Of a DNA stretch of 64,000 nt, positions 49,045-61,750 are shown one piece after another. The translations under genes and the position numbers were made by a program. The stretch is from Ambrosia x helenae (Eukaryota > Streptophyta > Magnoliopsida > Asterales > Asteraceae): positions 5,992,705 to 6,056,704 of the forward strand of contig CM061230.1 in NCBI GenBank assembly GCA_030844895.1, given 5' to 3'. The notes under the pieces were generated by a model that saw only the letters and a program-made list of their open reading frames with translations, was not told the origin of the DNA and made no database searches. Positions within the stretch are counted from its first letter, which is position 1; each line of letters begins with the position of its first letter.

Positions 49045-50308
49045 GAACATTTATCCGTTTGTTTGCTATTTTTTTGGGGATTTTTTCTGAATGTTTGTTT
49101 ATGGTTTGAAACAATTTGGTTTTTATTATGGTTTGTTTGATGTTTGCTACTATTTTTCATTTGAATTAGTTGTTGGTTTGAACATTTATGTTTTTTTCCT
49201 TACCTTTTTATCAAATAATTGTTCGTTGTTGAATAAATTTTATTTATTTATACGTTACGTTGAATTATCTATAAGAATGATAACATTATTCATAGGTCCA
49301 TCTATATATAATTAACATTTTTTATCATATTTATATTTTTTCAAACAATTTATCAAACATAAAGTTCTAATACATTCCATAAAATTATTCAACAAAATAT
49401 GAGTAATACTTAATTATATTACTTTTTTAAAAAACGTTTTTTTTAGTTAGTTTTATATAAAATTCTAAGTATTATAACTAAAGATTATGTTAAAATTACA
49501 AAAGTTGCTATAGTACAGTTACTTTAAACAATTGTATTCTAATTACATACTTAATAAAATAAACATAATAAATACTAATAATAATTAAGTTGACTTTTTC
49601 GTTTTCTTTAAAATTCAAATACTATTTTTTTAATAATGGTAAGTATTTAAGCTTATTAATAAACATTTTTAATTACAAAATCTTTGTAATTACACACTTG
49701 CTAAAAATAAAAACCTATACATGTCCATATATTAAAAATTTCGAAAAATTTCAAACGTAATTAAAGCAAAAAATTCAAATTTTGAAATTCATTTAAATAT
49801 GGTAAGTAATTAACAATATTAAAACAGTTTTGACTAGAATTTTTTTGTTTTTAAAAATCTATAAAACCCTACTACTATAAATCAAACCAACACCTTTCAT
49901 ATAAACGAATCCATTCATTCTTACAGACAAATCAGAAGACTCAAATATTCAAGAGTTCATCTTTGCTTTTGTATATTTTCTCTACTTTCTACCAAACAAG
50001 TTGAAGGTAAGTAATTCTTTTATTTCAATATTACATGTTTTCGTAGAACATGTTTATCTACATGTTTTTTCTCTACTGTTCCATCAAAGAAGATGAAGGT
50101 ATGTAATTCTTTAATTTCAATATTACATATTTTCGCATAACATGATGATTCGTACTTTATGTTGATTTATAATATATTGTTAGATAAGTATTATGTATCG
50201 TTGAATGTTTATATATATATAAACCTATCATCCATAATTTTAAGTTTGATTATATTTTGTTAAACGCTTATAATGCATTTTATGTAGAATTGCATCCTTT
50301 TAGTTGAA
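49045..50308. other. Spacer and leader before Rep/helicase
   Basis: AT-rich DNA. Two related 70-bp blocks at about 49980-50052 and 50072-50144 ('gaaggtaagtaattctttta...' and 'gaaggtatgtaattctttaa...') look like a duplicated leader exon with its donor. A TATA-like 'tactataaatcaaacc' near 49872 could be the promoter. Confidence 0.4.
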
Positions 50309-53300
50309 ATGGGACGTAAAAGACTCTCTAAAAGTTCGAATGGTAATTTTTTTGGCATAAATATACAATGTATTTATAATTTTATTATTTTTAATTTGTC
50401 ATCTAATTTTTCGATTTTTTATAAGGTGATGACAAACGAACGCCATTATCTAATATCTCAAACGGTACACTTATTTCGTAGTTATATATGTCTTTATTTA
50501 TATTATCGTTTACTTATGTAACTAATACGTAATTCTTCATAGTTATCTCCCATGAAGAAAAAGTTAGGCACGCGGCCGAGTGTCGTAGATATAGAAAATT
50601 ACAACTGGATGCAAAGAGATGCAAGGTGAACAATCATAATAATGGAATTCAAAATGTGCCGCCAACTACAATATTTAATCGTTACTCCGTTGAAACTTCC
50701 AACCATTATATTCATCAAAGCTCATCTTTCCAAAGTACATTGAATGTTTCTACACCAGGTAAATCAACGAATAACACTTTCTATTTTTAAGTATTTCTAT
50801 ACAGTCTTAACTACCATTCCACATTTACAATTTAAGTAAATTTTATTTGTTCGTCTTTTTTTATAGTACAATTGCAACAAAATCATTTGTTTAATTTATC
50901 AAATGTTATTTTTATTTATGTAAACTACATGTTTCACTGTACACGAATATCCTATTTTCTTATTGATTTCATTATAAAAACTAATACTATTTCATACGTT
51001 GTTTCTACAATTGAAGTCAATAAATATATTGCAACGGAGTGTCCAAAATCCAGAAAACTACAAATGGATTCTATGAGACTCAATGCTAATCAATGTCAAA
51101 ATTCAAACTCATCAACATCCAGAAGTACTTTAGTTTCAATCGATATGCCATCCTTTAGATCAACCTTCAACAACCCATTTAATGCATCCTTCTCTGGTAA
51201 TAAATTTGTATGCCATTTAAATATTCGATACCTTTACTTTTTAAATTGATGACAAATTTTTAACTCTAACACTTTCTCTTTGTTATTTCATTATGTATTA
51301 TTAGGTTCCACACAAAGAACTCCTTTGTCCAATATTACAAACGGTATCATAATACTATGTTATACACCTTTTATTTTTACATTATTCTTTTATTTTAACA
51401 TTAAACGTTTATTGAATATACAACCTGATATTATTTTTATCCATAGTTTCCGTGGCTGAAGTCCAAAGAAAAAAATCTACAGAGTTACGAAACGTTAGAA
51501 AAGCACAACTAGATTCAAAAAGACGTAAAGTTGGTTCTGTTGGTAGACCGCGAAAACAACCCACTGTTGCACATGAGTGTTCAAATGATGACACGCTAAG
51601 AACTCCTACTTATCCAACCCCATCTGGTACAATTTGCTTTGTGTCGATTAATGTAATGAATTTATGAATCTTATTAATACTAACTTTTAAATGTTATTAT
51701 TAATTAAAGGTGGACTTACTGATGTTAATATGGTCTCACTTGCATCATCTTCTGCTCAAAGAGAACCGATTAATACATCAAGTAATAATCGACGTTGCAT
51801 CTCACCTGTCCGAATGGTTAGTTTATCTGACGAAGAAAATGTGGAACCTCAAACAATTGAAGGCTTGCAATTTAAGGGTGTCTCTAAAGGTAAATATTAA
51901 ATTTACAAAACATTTAAAAGGTTTTTTTTTGTTTTATAAGTTAGTTTTATTTTATTTATTCTGTTTGCAAGATTATCTGGATCATGGTGATCAAACCGTT
52001 GTATGTCAAATGTGTAATGCAAAGTTGTGGAGGTCAGAAGCTACTAGAAGCGTAAATGTTTGTGGAAAAACAACCTATTTGCTATGTTGTGGTTATGGAA
52101 AGGTACAACTTCCAGATTTCAAAGAGAGCAATTCAGATTATCAGAACCTTTTCAAGAACATAGAATTAAAGAGCAAATATTTCTTAAAGCACATTCGCCG
52201 CTTCAATTCTATGTTTTGTTTTACTTCAATGGGAGGGAAGGTTGATTCAAATATCAATAGTGGAAAGGCTCCCTTCATATACAGAATAAGTGGTGAGAAT
52301 TATCACACGATGGGTGGTCTTCTTCCTTATGATGGTTCGAAACCGAAGTTTTCGCAGTTATATATATATGACACTGAAAATGAAGTTTCAAACCGAAAAA
52401 ACATTTATAGGTAATATTCTACAAATTTTATTCAACTTTTTTTTAGCCCTGTATATAAATTTTAATGTATTAATTTTATTTTTTTCAATTCTTTTCAGTA
52501 AGGAAAAGGAAAAGTGTAAGGATATTTCTGACCTCCTTGACATTGAAATCATTCAGTACCTGAAGTCGATGTTAGACTCAAATAATGCGCTTGTGAAAAG
52601 TTATAGGAGTGTACGGGATCGATTTCATGAAAATCCAGAAGTTACCCTTAAGTTGCGTCTTATTGGTAGGAGAACTAAAGATGGCCGAACATACAACCTA
52701 CCAACTTCGTCAGAAATCGCTGCTCTTATTTTTTCAGAGAATGATGAGCAGCTTGACAATAGAGATATTGTCGTCGAATCAAGATCAGAGGGACTTCAGC
52801 GTATATCTGAACTTCATCCGTCGTATCTAGCCTTGCAGTATCCATTGCTTATTCCCTTTGGAGAAGATTGTTATAGGGTTGATATACCACATAGGGAAGA
52901 GAGGAAATCTAAAAAGAAGGTTGATTCAAAGTGTTCAATGAGAGAGTATTTTGCATATCATATTCAGGACAGAGTTGGTAAGTTCTCATTGATTTTGAAT
53001 GCTAGGCGGCTTCTACAACAGTTTTTGGTTGACGTTTATACAATGATTGAGAGTGAGCGTTTATTTTATGTCCGTTTCCAGCAAAGTAAACTTAGGTGTG
53101 AAACTTATACTAATCTTCAAACGTTGAACCAAAATGGACCTACTGACTTGGCAAAAGTAGGGACACCTGTGATTTTACCCTCTTCTTTTACTGGTGGTGC
53201 ACGCTACATGAGGGAAAATTATCTTGATGCAATGGCTATTTGTAAAAGGCATGGATACCCTGATTTTTTTATTACAATCACATGCAATCCAAAATGGCCT

Positions 53301-56300
53301 GAAATTAGACGGTTTCTTAAAGACAAGAAGACAAATCCAGAAGACAGGCCAGATATTTTAGCTAGGCTATTCAAAGTTAAGCTAGACTCAATCATGAAAG
53401 ATTTACGTGAAAAAGCACTATTGGGCAAAACTTCAGCAGGTAAAATTGATTACCAAAAAAAAACCTCCAATATATATTCATATATTAGCATCTTTATTCA
53501 TTTATACTAATACAATTCTTATTTGTTGTTTCTAAATAGTAACGTGTTTTATTATATTGTTTTACTATATGTTTCAGCTGTCTATACTATAGAGTTCCAA
53601 AAACGTGGACTGCCCCATGCTCATATCTGTTTGTTTCTTAAAGAAGCCAGTAAGCTACCCACAATTGAACACGTTGATCGTTTTGTTTCGGCTGAAATCC
53701 CTGATAAGAATCTTGATCCGGAGTTGTTTAGTCTTGTGAGTGACTTTATGATGCATGGACCATGTGGGCGTGAATATCCGAACTGTCCGTGCATGCTTGA
53801 CGGTAAGTGCTCCAAGAAATTTCCAAAGAAGTTTTCTCCTGCTTCAACTTTAGATTCAAATGGATATCCGGTTTATAGAAGAAGAGAGTCAGGGATATTT
53901 GTTGAAAAAGGAACTGCTACGTTAGACAATAGACATGTGGTCCCTTATAATGCAAAACTTTTAAGGCGTTACCAAGCTCATATCAATGTTGAATGGTGTA
54001 ACCAGGCCGCTTCAATTAAGTATTTATTTAAATACATTAATAAAGGACCTGATATGGCTAAAGTTGCTTTTGTCGAAGATAATGGAGAAGGTGAAGAAGT
54101 GATGCAAAGAGATGAAATCAAAAAACATTTTGATTGTAGGTTCCTTTCAGCATGTGAAGCTTCGTGGAGAATATTTAAAAATGAAGTGCATTATAGATAC
54201 CCTCCAGTTATAAGGCTTCCATTTCATTTGCCCGGTGAGCAAAGTGTTGTATATGGTCCAAAAGAAAATATTCAAAATGTGCTCGACAAACCAACGGTGG
54301 CTGCCACAATGTTTCTAAAATGGATGGAACTGAACCGAAACGAAGCTGTGGCACGTGAACTAAGTTACATTGAAATCCCAAGTAAATTTGTCTGGAAAGA
54401 GGAAGAAAAAAAATGGGACTTTCGAAAGATGGGTAAGGCAATTGGTCGTGTTCACATGGTTAATCCATCTATGGGCGAGGCGTATTTTTTGAGAGTGCTT
54501 CTAAATAAAGTAAAAGGCCCTAGATCATTTGAGGAGATAAGAACGGTCAATGGAGAAATCTTACCAACATTTCGTGATGCATGTTATGCTCTTGGCCTCT
54601 TAGACGATGACAAAGAATATGTAGAAGCTATTGAAGAGGCTCATTATACCGGTTCTGGATATTGTCTTCGTAATTTGTTTGCGATGATGTTGCTTTCTAA
54701 TACCTTATCTAGACCTGAGCATGTTTGGGAAAAATCATGGAAGTATCTGTCAGATGGTATTATGCGTAGACACGAAGACGTATTCCAAATTGAAGGTAAC
54801 AAATTTTAATTTCGAAATTTAATGAAATAATTTTTTTTAATGTCCCTTTTATTTTAAATTGAATGGTCCAAACTTTTTTGTTTTTAGGTTTGTCTCTTCC
54901 TGATGAACAAATAAAGAACCTTACGTTGCTTGAAATTGAGAAACAATTGCTTCGGAATAACTCAAGCCTGCGTAGGTTTCCTTCTATGCCTTATCCTGAT
55001 AATGATTCCATATCATCTGCAAATAACCGTTTGATTCTTGATGAGCTGAATTATCAAGTAAGTACGTTGGCTGAGGAATTTCATACCTATTCACGTTCTT
55101 TAACTGATGAGCAACGTTCAATTTTTAATCAAATCATACATGCGGTTGATGGTAACAAAGGTGGGCTATTCTTTGTTTATGGTTTTGGAGGAACTGGTAA
55201 AACCTTTTTATGGAAAACGTTGTCTGCTGCCATAAGATCTAAAGGACAAATTGTTTTGAACGTTGCATCCAGTGGTATTGCTTCTCTGCTGTTATCTGGT
55301 GGAAGGACAGCGCATTCTAGGTTTCGTATACCTTTGAATGTTACTGAACAATCATTGTGCGGTATAAAGCCCAATAGTGATATTGCTGATTTATTGAAGC
55401 AAACTAAGTTAATTATTTGGGATGAAGCTCCAATGATTCACAAGCATGCTTTTGAGGCACTTGATCGTACAATGAAAGACGTCCTGCAGTCAAATTCTTC
55501 ACCTAATTCTGATTTGCCTTTTGGTGGTAAGGTTATGGTTTTTGGTGGTGATTTTAGACAGATCCTTCCGGTTGTTCCAAACGGTAGTAGAAGAGATATT
55601 TTAAATGCATCAATAACTTCTTCTCCTATTTGGAATAGTTGCAAAGTCCTCACTTTAACAAAAAACATGAGGTTAACTTTAGGTAACAACACGTCTGAAT
55701 CCGATGAAACAAAGGCATTTGCAAACTGGCTTCTTGAATTAGGTGAGGGTAAAGTTGGTGAGTCAATTCATGATGATGAGTTTGATGTGGAAATTCCAGA
55801 TGATCTTCTTATTAAGGGTACATCAGATCCGATTTCTAGATTAATTGACTTCGTCTACCCTTCACTTATCCAACTTTACAAAGATAAGGATTACTTTGGG
55901 GAACGAGCAATACTTGCACCTACAAATGAAGTCGTACATGATATAAATGAAAGGCTTCTTGCATTGTTTCCTGGAGATGAAGTCGAGTATCTGAGCTCTG
56001 ATAGTATATGTCAGATTGAGAATGGTAATAACCGTTCACAGGAAGACTTATACTCTCCTGATGTCCTTAATGGTTTAAAAATTTCTGGGTTACCTAACCA
56101 TCGTTTAGCACTTAAAGTCGGTGTACCCGTCATGCTGTTGCGAAACATAGATCAACAAAATGGTTTGTGCAATGGAACGAGGTTACGAATCACCAGACTT
56201 GCAAAGCGTGTTATTGAAGCCGAGATCATATCAGGTGGAAACATTGGTACCAAAACTCTTATTCCAAGAATAAATTTGATACCATCTGATATCAAGATTC

Positions 56301-56554
56301 CAGTAAAGTTCCAAAGGCGTCAATTCCCAATAAGCGTATGTTTTGCAATGACCATCAATAAAAGCCAAGGACAGTCTTTATCAAAGGTTGGATTGTATTT
56401 AAGAAATCCTGTATTCTCACACGGCCAGCTTTATGTCGCATTATCAAGAGTTAAAAGCAGGGCAGGCGTGAAGTTACTTATACTGGATGCTGATGGGAAA
56501 GTGATGACTAAAACAAAAAATGTTGTTTATAAGGAAATTTTTAGCGATATTTGA
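50309..56554 (+). CDS. Helitron Rep/helicase (HUH endonuclease plus PIF1 helicase)
   Basis: Role: Rep nicks and rejoins single strands and the helicase unwinds, driving rolling-circle transposition. Exons: 50309-50342, 50426-50464, 50543-50758, 50867-51196, 51305-51343, 51447-51626, 51710-51889, 51972-52410, 52499-53439, 53578-54795, 54888-56554. Total 5283 bases in one frame, 1760 aa. Order: basic repeated N-terminus; zinc-finger-like CQMCNAKLWRSEA; Helitron-like N domain (REYFAYHIQDR, FTGGARYMRENYLDAMAI); HUH motif FQKRGLPHAHICLFL; two-Tyr motif YLFKYINKG; PIF1 helicase with Walker A GFGGTGKTF, Walker B IIWDEAPM and C-terminal INKSQGQSLSKVG...YVALSRVKS. All key residues are present, so it may be functional. 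The start and first exons are the least certain part. Confidence 0.9.
50426..51626 (+). repeat. Tandem triplication of an exon pair in Rep/helicase
   Basis: A 39-bp exon (TPLSNISN-type) and a longer exon (RKLQLDAKR-type) occur three times: 50426-50464 with 50543-50758, 50867-50905 with about 51002-51196, and 51305-51343 with 51447-51626. Unit spacing is 441 and 438 bp. In the middle unit the acceptor AG has become ACG, and the ancestral intron (50906 to about 51001) is open and in frame, so 50867-51196 can be read as one 330-bp exon. Confidence 0.75.
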
Positions 56555-56739
56555 ATAACTGTGTATTCGTTGCTTTTAAATTTTAATAAAATGTTTCTAC
56601 TTTACTTTTTCTTATACGTTATACTACTCCAAATAATCGTACGTTGGTAAACTGCGTGTAACGCGGGCAATTATCTAGTCCTTTAATAAGAAGGTTTTTA
56701 GATTGTAGCAACAGTCTACACGAAAGTCTGTTTTAAGAT

Positions 56740-57848
56740 TGTAGGAAATAGGGTTCACAATTTTATTAAAATAATAATAAAATAAATCTAATAACAATAC
56801 TCTTGTTATTCTTAGGAAATATATTGGTACGAAACCGATTACAAAACTAAATGTACATAAAAATGAATACAAATACAAGTACCGAATCTTGATCCAAGCA
56901 GATGACTGTAGAGAACTTCAACCGTACCGTCTACCTAGAAAACTCCACTGCAAGAATATGAAAACCAAAAATGTTGATAATTTGGTTGAGTCACGTGTTT
57001 GACACGCTTCCCTTAAAACAGATTCCGCGCCTCCTCTCAGACGGTCTGTCTCCCAGGGTACAACAACCGGAACAGTATTGTACTGCCGGAGATGGCTCAT
57101 GCGCCCAAGATTACATCGGGTTATTTGGTGTTTGTGAAAAATAAGAAAAAGAAAGTTGTTTATGTTTTGAGAGTACTCCTCACAAAATGGTTGTGAGTTT
57201 TTTCTAGTAAAGGATCATCATCCATCATGTACCAACGTTCAATTTATACTAGAAAAAAGGTGAAACTCCTTTCACCATTAATCTTGTAATTAACAAGATA
57301 TTAATCTTGTAATTAACAAAATATTTAATGGAATTAAAGTGGTCAAACCTGTCATTATGACTGAGTTGAAACAGCAAGATTAGTGGAAGACTATTTGACT
57401 GGTCAAAACCCATCATTATGACTTAATTGAAGTAATCGTTTGACTCAGTCAACTAACCGTTCTAGTGTTGTGCGCGCCACTGGACGCGGACCAGGGTGAT
57501 ACCTGTCATGCGCGCATTCTAGACCCACTAGTGTTTGGCTCAAGCTAAACAATATACAAGGAGTGTTCCTCCTTGTAAACCACTTCATGTTTTGTCATCT
57601 CACCAATGTAGGACACGTTGACAAAACTTTATCCATTTTCTCATATTTGGTTGTTCCAACCTACAACTTTCAAGCTTTCGATATCTCATTCATCTTAGCT
57701 CTATTTTGGACACGGGTTGGTTCGTTGTGATGCTCTCACAATATAGTACACAAACCCGAAAACAATTATTTATATAACACATATATAAATACATTTATTT
57801 AAGTCCAAAATTAGTGAAAAATCATTTTTCACTACCATTTTTCCAACA
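56740..57848 (-). repeat. Right LTR (5' LTR)
   Basis: It is 1109 bp long, equal in length to the left LTR with no indels seen between them. The short space between the Helitron 3' end and this LTR (56679-56739) is LARD sequence that would be expected to hold the primer-binding site, but none is recognised. Confidence 0.9.
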
Positions 57849-57983
57849 CATACACTCTAATAGTAACCACTTATGTTTTTTAATTTTTTATATTCTTCAT
57901 TTTACTTCTGCAACCTTATGTATGTGCAGTGGTGTTGATGTATGCATACACTGCTCTTGTTAGAGGCGTTTGAGCACTATATG

Positions 57984-58721
57984 CAGGGCCGGTCTTTATA
58001 TATAAAGACCCTAGACAATTGCCTAGGGCCCCCAACTCCACGTGAGGCCTCCAAATTTAAGAAATATTTTTTCTATATATTTTTAACTCTGGGCTTTTTC
58101 TTTATGAATTTCTTATTTTCCCGCCCACTCTTTCACGATTAGGTGCCTGTTTTGTATGTGGTAATGGAATAGATGAGGAAATAGAACAAGGTAATGGAAT
58201 AGACGGGGAATGAAATGAACAAGGTGATGAAATGGATGAAATAATCGAAATATAGAATGAATCATTACCACTTCGTGTCTTGTTTGCTTGTCATGTGAAT
58301 GAAATAAATCATTACTTTGTGTTGCTTGGTAGTAGGGGCGGACATAATTAAAGAGGAGGGGTTGCGGACGTTGCGGCTTAACTTCGCGCGCGTAGTGGAA
58401 AATTAGTGGAAAATTTGGTTTTTTTTTACGAAATTTGGAAAACGTTGCTACTAAAATGAAAAAAATGAAAAACGTTACTACTGATTTTCTGGCCTAGATC
58501 CGCCACTGCTTGGTAGACAGAAAAAGACAAAGAATAAAATCGGTGATGAGTGGTATTGGTGGTTTTAGTTATCATGTGCTAACTTGGGTGAACATTGTTT
58601 AGTTTATTGTTGCACCCAAACCTGGAAAAACAAGGATGGTTTACAACAATGTTACGTAGATAAGGGCCCCCAATTTTATTTTTTTTCGCTTAGGGCCTCC
58701 AAAATGGTTGAGCCGGCTTTG
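57984..58721. mobile_element. hAT-type element containing another MITE
   Basis: A perfect 8-bp duplication ACTATATG (57976-57983, 58722-58729) flanks CAGGGCCGGTCTTT and, reverse complemented, CAAAGCCGGCTCAACC. Another hAT MITE (58333-58508) is nested inside. It shares GGCCGGC-type ends with the elements at 1160 and 22423. Confidence 0.8.
58333..58508. mobile_element. hAT-type MITE nested in a hAT element
   Basis: The right end, reverse complemented, is CAGTGGCGGATC; the left end is TAGGGGCGGACA. An 8-bp duplication CTTGGTAG (58325-58332, 58509-58516) flanks it. Confidence 0.75.
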
Positions 58722-59034
58722 ACTATATGGGCCTCTCAATGGTGGAGTAGGTTACAATCGGCAAACTGGTCAGGTTAATCGGGTCGTTTACTGATCACGG
58801 GTCAACATATTGGCGGGTCATGCATGATGGGTCACTTATTACGGGTCGATATTTAAGTTTGTTTGATTTAGTTTGAAGTGACTCTTAACTTATTCTTGTT
58901 CACATATAAAGGTAAGTTTTGCGAGTTTAATCCATTAATTTGGTGGATTCGTATGTTTAGATTGGTGGATGGATCTTAATGCAATTTAAGAAAAAAAAAA
59001 TCATTAATTTGCAAGAGTTTGTTATCTGATTTCA

Positions 59035-59190
59035 AGGGTTGGCTTTGGTTGGCGAAGCTTGACCCGAAGGTTGGGGGTCAGAAGTCACTAGTTTCGGGGG
59101 GTCGAAACCCTATATTTCCAAAATTTTCTATACAAATACTATATGATCGGAATTTCTGCGTGAAAATTCGGGGGGCTGCGCCACTACTTT
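59035..59190. repeat. Diverged copy of the 35004 hAT MITE
   Basis: The block 'ggcgaagcttgacccgaaggttgggggtc...tttcggggggtcgaaa...aaaattcggggggctgcgccacta' matches the MITE at 35004-35212 in reverse orientation. The outermost terminal bases and the target duplication were not recovered. Confidence 0.7.
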
Positions 59191-59637
59191 TATGCACAAA
59201 ACAAAACAAAGCTAAGCCTACCTTTCTTTTCTTAAGTGTGGGGTGGGTTAAAACTTGTCTTTTGGAGAATATGATTAAGCAAACTTTTCTAGCAACTCAA
59301 GGTTAGAGTTGGCCTTTAAGATTGATTCAACCTATGTGGGAAACAGTTTGGGAAGCCAAAAAAGCTTGCTTGACACAAGTTGCCTTGAGTTGTTCATCTT
59401 CCAAGCACCATAAAAAAGAGCTTCAAATTTTAGTTTTATTTAGTATGATTGGATTTGAATTTTTGTTAGTTTTAAGTTGCAGTACCACCAGTCATAATCC
59501 CGACAACCCCATATCCTAAATCAACAACTACCAAAAGAAGAACGTCGCCGATATCACGGTGTATATAGACTACACTCATGCAAAGTTTTTTAAACATTAA
59601 ATGTTAAAGCCCAAAGGTGTTACACTAACTATTAATA

Positions 59638-59720
59638 CTAGTGAGAATGCTCGCGCGTTGCGGCGGCTTCGTCTGTTTTGTAACCCCGTACTTGTTGTTG
59701 GGGAACCAAATTGAGATGAA
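59638..59720 (-). mobile_element. Helitron 3' end (fragment)
   Basis: On the minus strand a GC-rich GCCGCCGCAACGCGCGAGC is followed by ATTCTCA and CTAG before T. The GCCGCCGCAACGC core also occurs just before the 3' end of the Helitron at 173-445, so both may be one family. No 5' end could be fixed with confidence. Confidence 0.5.
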
Positions 59721-60500
59721 ATATGTTTATATAAAGTAAAGCATTTTATGATGGATTTAATGAAAAAGGAAAAAAAAAGATATTCGACTGGTCGAATAAG
59801 ATATAATAAAAAAATAAAAAAAAATATAATTGAACATAAAACAAACAGATGATGGATGTTGAATTAAAAATAACAAAGAACTCCTCTAGATATGTTAGTT
59901 AAAAAACTCATAATATGTTTCTTTTGGATGTATCGGGAAGCTATCCATGGTTTGGCTCATCAAAACGAAATTTGTGATAACTGATATGTCCCCACATAAG
60001 ATTTCACATACCATTGTCTAGATCCATCATGGAAGGTTTTAGCTTGTACCTTGGCTGCCATTCCTGCACGTGAATTTTAACATCTTACTGCAACACAAAT
60101 TATACCTTATGAAGTATCAATCTTATAAAACTATTGGTGCTTTATCATGACTTTTGTACCCTCATTGAGCCCATTCAATTGGTGACTGGTCCCAGAATCC
60201 TGCCATTGTGGTTCTCAAAATGTGTAAAGATTATCACCTCTTAAGAACAATGATGGTTCCGTGCTGGTAGCTTGACCTAAAAGCTCTTTCCAGCTCATTG
60301 ATTGGATACTTCTGTCTGCAATACACAAAATCAACGTCAATTGTGAATGTCTAGGTTTGGATCATGTTTTATCATAAACATGCCAAATAAAAAAAATAGC
60401 TATAAACTGTTTTAAGTTTAAAAAACTTCTTAAATTGTTAATTCAAATATTTAGATTTTTATCGGAAGATACACTTTTTGTAATCGTATTCAATGCATTG
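59721..60500. other. Intergenic DNA or unresolved exons of the next gene
   Basis: On the minus strand short open pieces such as KYPINELERAF near 60300 could be further exons of the 61-kb gene, but no joins could be supported. Confidence 0.3.
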
Positions 60501-60519
60501 TTTATGTAAAAAAAAAGTG

Positions 60520-61446
60520 AACAAAAGTGGTATGGGTCAACCAATCTGAAACATTTAGTGAAGTATAAATTTCTTCTTTTTCCACCACTTCTCTAATTTT
60601 CTTCAAATCTAAACCATCATCCATCAATTGTTCAACAACACATTCTTGATCATCAAAATTCAAAACCATCTTCCCTTTTATCATCATGTGATTCATGAAC
60701 AGACCTACATGTAACCCAACTTTATCAAAACAAAAAAAATAAAAATCACTAATCAGTTACTGCAGTGAATATTTTAAAACTGTAAATCATACCCTTCAAA
60801 CTCAAGAACCGGACACTCATTCGACACCAACCCGCCATCCAAACTCATATTAGGCTTATCAGCTTCACAATCTTCCAACAAAACCTCCGAAAAACTTTTT
60901 GAGTTTTTACTAAACTCCTCAAAGGTTGGAAACTTGAAAGTAAATGAAACTCATGCCCTTCATTTAATCATTTTGATCTTCTTCTTCCTTTTCTTTTTCA
61001 TCAATCCTCTCATCTTCTTCCCTTAAAACCTCCAAAACTTCTTTTTCTTCCATAGCTTCTGTAACCGGAACCCGCGAATCATTCGATATCCCCTCCAAAG
61101 AACCACTCTTTGTTGTAAACCTAAATAACAAAACACTCAAAACAAACTTAATTAGATCATATAAATATATAACACAAAATTAAAACGAACACTTTCTTGT
61201 AAACCTAAGTAACAAATCACTCAAAAAACACTTAATTACATTATATAAATATACATATAACAAAAAAAATGAATAATAGTTAGTTGCATCATATAAATAT
61301 ATATAACAAGAAATTAAAAAATAAATAAAGTAAACATACCTTATGAAATACTGAAGCAACTGAAGCAAACATGTGGATACAAAAGACCAAAATCCCAACA
61401 CAAAAAGAACCAATTTTGGATACAAAAGCTCAAGAACCGAATCCAT
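60520..61446 (-). CDS. Unidentified gene with membrane anchor and acidic region, frame-broken
   Basis: I do not recognise the product with confidence. Exon 1 (61340-61446) encodes MDSVLELLYPKLVLFVLGFW plus a further hydrophobic stretch. A GT-AG intron joins it in frame to exon 2 (upper border 61120), which encodes a Glu/Lys-rich segment ending EEEDQND and a TAA at 60964-60966. Downstream, in other frames, follow NEGHEFHF, FKFPTFEEFSKNSKSFSEVL, LVSNECPVLEFEG and, in a further exon near 60550-60690, KMVLNFDDQECVVEQLMDDG. Two single-base losses, each in a T run (near 60964 and 60946), would explain the frame changes. The arrangement recalls the plant DUF1666-type proteins, but this is only an impression. 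Confidence 0.45.
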
Positions 61447-61750
61447 AGTACAAAAAACCGAAAAGGGTATCCAAATTTAAAAAAAAAAAAGTGACCCATT
61501 TAATGAAATTCAATGAATTCAAACTCAAGCAAGAAAACAGAGGAAACAGAGACATATATATATGAGCAACAACAACAAAAGGAGGGTTTAATAATATTCA
61601 TAACAATCTTGAAATTTTACATACTATTATTCTATAAATTGACAGATCACCGTTAAAGATGATGAAATACAAGAAAAATGAAAGATTTAAAAAAAAAATT
61701 GTGATGGATTGAAATCTGAACTAATATGAATTGGGATGGATTCGGGTCTT

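Larger units (their letters stand above)
41680..56678 (+). mobile_element. 15.0-kb Helitron carrying B3, RPA and Rep/helicase genes
   Basis: The 5' end is TC (TCTATATACCTAATAAAC) after an A. The 3' end is a 6-bp hairpin (CTGCGT/ACGCGG, loop GTA) followed by GCAATTAT and CTAG before a T. All three genes inside are on the + strand. It sits 61 bp from the right LTR inside the internal region of the LARD. The Rep/Hel stop is 124 bp before the 3' end. No other A|TC start upstream fits better, but the 5' border rests on sequence style only. Confidence 0.75.
36233..57848 (-). mobile_element. LTR retrotransposon without gag-pol (LARD-like), hosting a Helitron
   Basis: Two LTRs at 36233-37341 and 56740-57848 are both 1109 bp and keep a constant offset of 20507 bases at every point checked. 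Outside them lies a perfect 5-bp duplication CATAC (36228-36232, 57849-57853). On the minus strand LTRs begin TGTTGGAAAAATGG and end CCTATTTCCTACA, and GTGGGGGAT directly before the left LTR looks like a polypurine tract, so the element is minus-oriented. I could not recognise a primer-binding site. Without the 15.0-kb Helitron the element is about 6.6 kb and has no gag or pol frame. Confidence 0.85.
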
